Position numbers and translations under genes: made by a program. A stretch of 64,000 nucleotides of DNA from Streptomyces europaeiscabiei. Its GTDB lineage: Bacteria; Actinomycetota; Actinomycetes; Streptomycetales; Streptomycetaceae. The DNA lies in assembly GCF_036346855.1 (NCBI RefSeq), contig NZ_CP107841.1, positions 8,932,001 to 8,996,000 of the forward strand, written 5' to 3'. The notes beneath the pieces are model-generated. The model was not told the origin of the DNA. It worked only from the letters and a program-made list of their open reading frames with translations, and made no database searches. Of the stretch, positions 63,708-64,000 are shown one piece after another (position 1 is the first letter of the stretch; each line of letters begins with the position of its first letter).

Positions 63708-64000
63708 GACGACGCCCCGACCCGGCCGGCCCGGCCAGCCCGGTCGGCCGCACGGGGGCGGCGGTCCCGCTCGGTCTGGTGCGCCCGGTCCGCCACCAGT
63801 TCCAGCACGGTGCGCCAGTCCTCCAGGACCCCGGCGTCCACCCCGGCCGACCGGCCCGCCTCGTCCGCCTGGCGTAGCGTCAGCACGTCCTCGACGAGAC
63901 CGGTGTCCACCCAGCCGCCCGCATGCAGTCGTACGAGGTGGTCGGGGCCGAGGGCGTGCAGGCGTACGAGATGTGCGACCCGGTCGCCGAGCAGTGGCCG
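63686..64000 (-). CDS. Hypothetical protein, C-terminal part (gene starts beyond window)
   Basis: The minus-strand frame stays open from 64000 to a stop at 63686, giving about 104 residues: LLGDRVAHLVRLHALGPDHL, VRLHAGGWVDTGLVEDVLTL, GVDAGVLEDWRTVLELVADR, then a basic low-complexity end. Codon third positions are GC-rich as in real genes. It overlaps the SDR gene end by 22 bp on the opposite strand. No family is recognised. Confidence 0.55.
   Translation of the reverse strand, partial: RPLLGDRVAHLVRLHALGPDHLVRLHAGGWVDTGLVEDVLTLRQADEAGRSAGVDAGVLEDWRTVLELVADRAHQTERDRRPRAADRAGRAGRVGASSHHLPGA

Overview
The window is very GC-rich, with GC-ending codons, frequent GTG/TTG starts and typical actinobacterial families (WhiB, DUF397 with a DUF5753 regulator, FxsA/FxsB peptide maturation, monomeric isocitrate dehydrogenase, Rpf, actinobacterial GlgA). 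It is most likely a Streptomyces chromosome. No database was searched. All family names are recognised from the translated sequence.

Layout. 0-7.4 kb: flavin-dependent monooxygenases, an amidohydrolase, a WhiB-Dps pair, a lipase-like hydrolase, a TauE-type permease, a broken MFS gene and a DUF309 gene. 7.5-35.2 kb: accessory-looking DNA. It opens with a tRNA-Pro(GGG) gene and a decayed tyrosine integrase. It continues with an XRE regulator divergent from an aldehyde dehydrogenase, an Old Yellow Enzyme, a lipase, fragments of broken genes and a class II glutamine amidotransferase. Next is a hydroxyquinol pathway (flavin hydroxylase, intradiol dioxygenase, maleylacetate reductase) with a divergent AcoR-like regulator. 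Then comes a double FXS cassette: precursor-FxsB-FxsC-FxsT, followed by a second precursor-FxsB pair. A second, identical tRNA-Pro copy, a collagen-like surface protein and a decayed tRNA 3' end close the region. 35.6-64 kb: mostly core genes. These include GH43, an aldo/keto reductase, an OhrR-like regulator, an XRE/DUF397 module, icd, an MscS channel, a flippase-like membrane protein, an ABC exporter with a MerR-type promoter, a phosphoesterase/BON/nucleotidyltransferase cluster, an AbiEii-like pair, panD, gnd, an Rpf-LysM-M23 protein, a DMT permease, a FhuF-like protein, glgA-glgC, a WS/DGAT acyltransferase and an unusual SDR protein.

Most notable is the FXS region (23.7-32.5 kb). Two small precursors are each translationally coupled to their own radical SAM/SPASM maturase. 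Between them lie a TIR-like protein and a 1350-residue protein combining MinD-like, TIR-like, NB-ARC and TPR parts. The first precursor ends in the canonical Phe-x-Ser-x-x C-terminus. The second carries the same FES motif but continues seven residues past the FESSI block, so it is not a canonical FxSxx-COOH substrate. Other points of interest are the duplicated tRNA-Pro with a degraded integrase and a tRNA 3' remnant, a leaderless MerR/SoxR-type promoter, several strong palindromes and a dispersed repeat with 31-bp perfect inverted arms.
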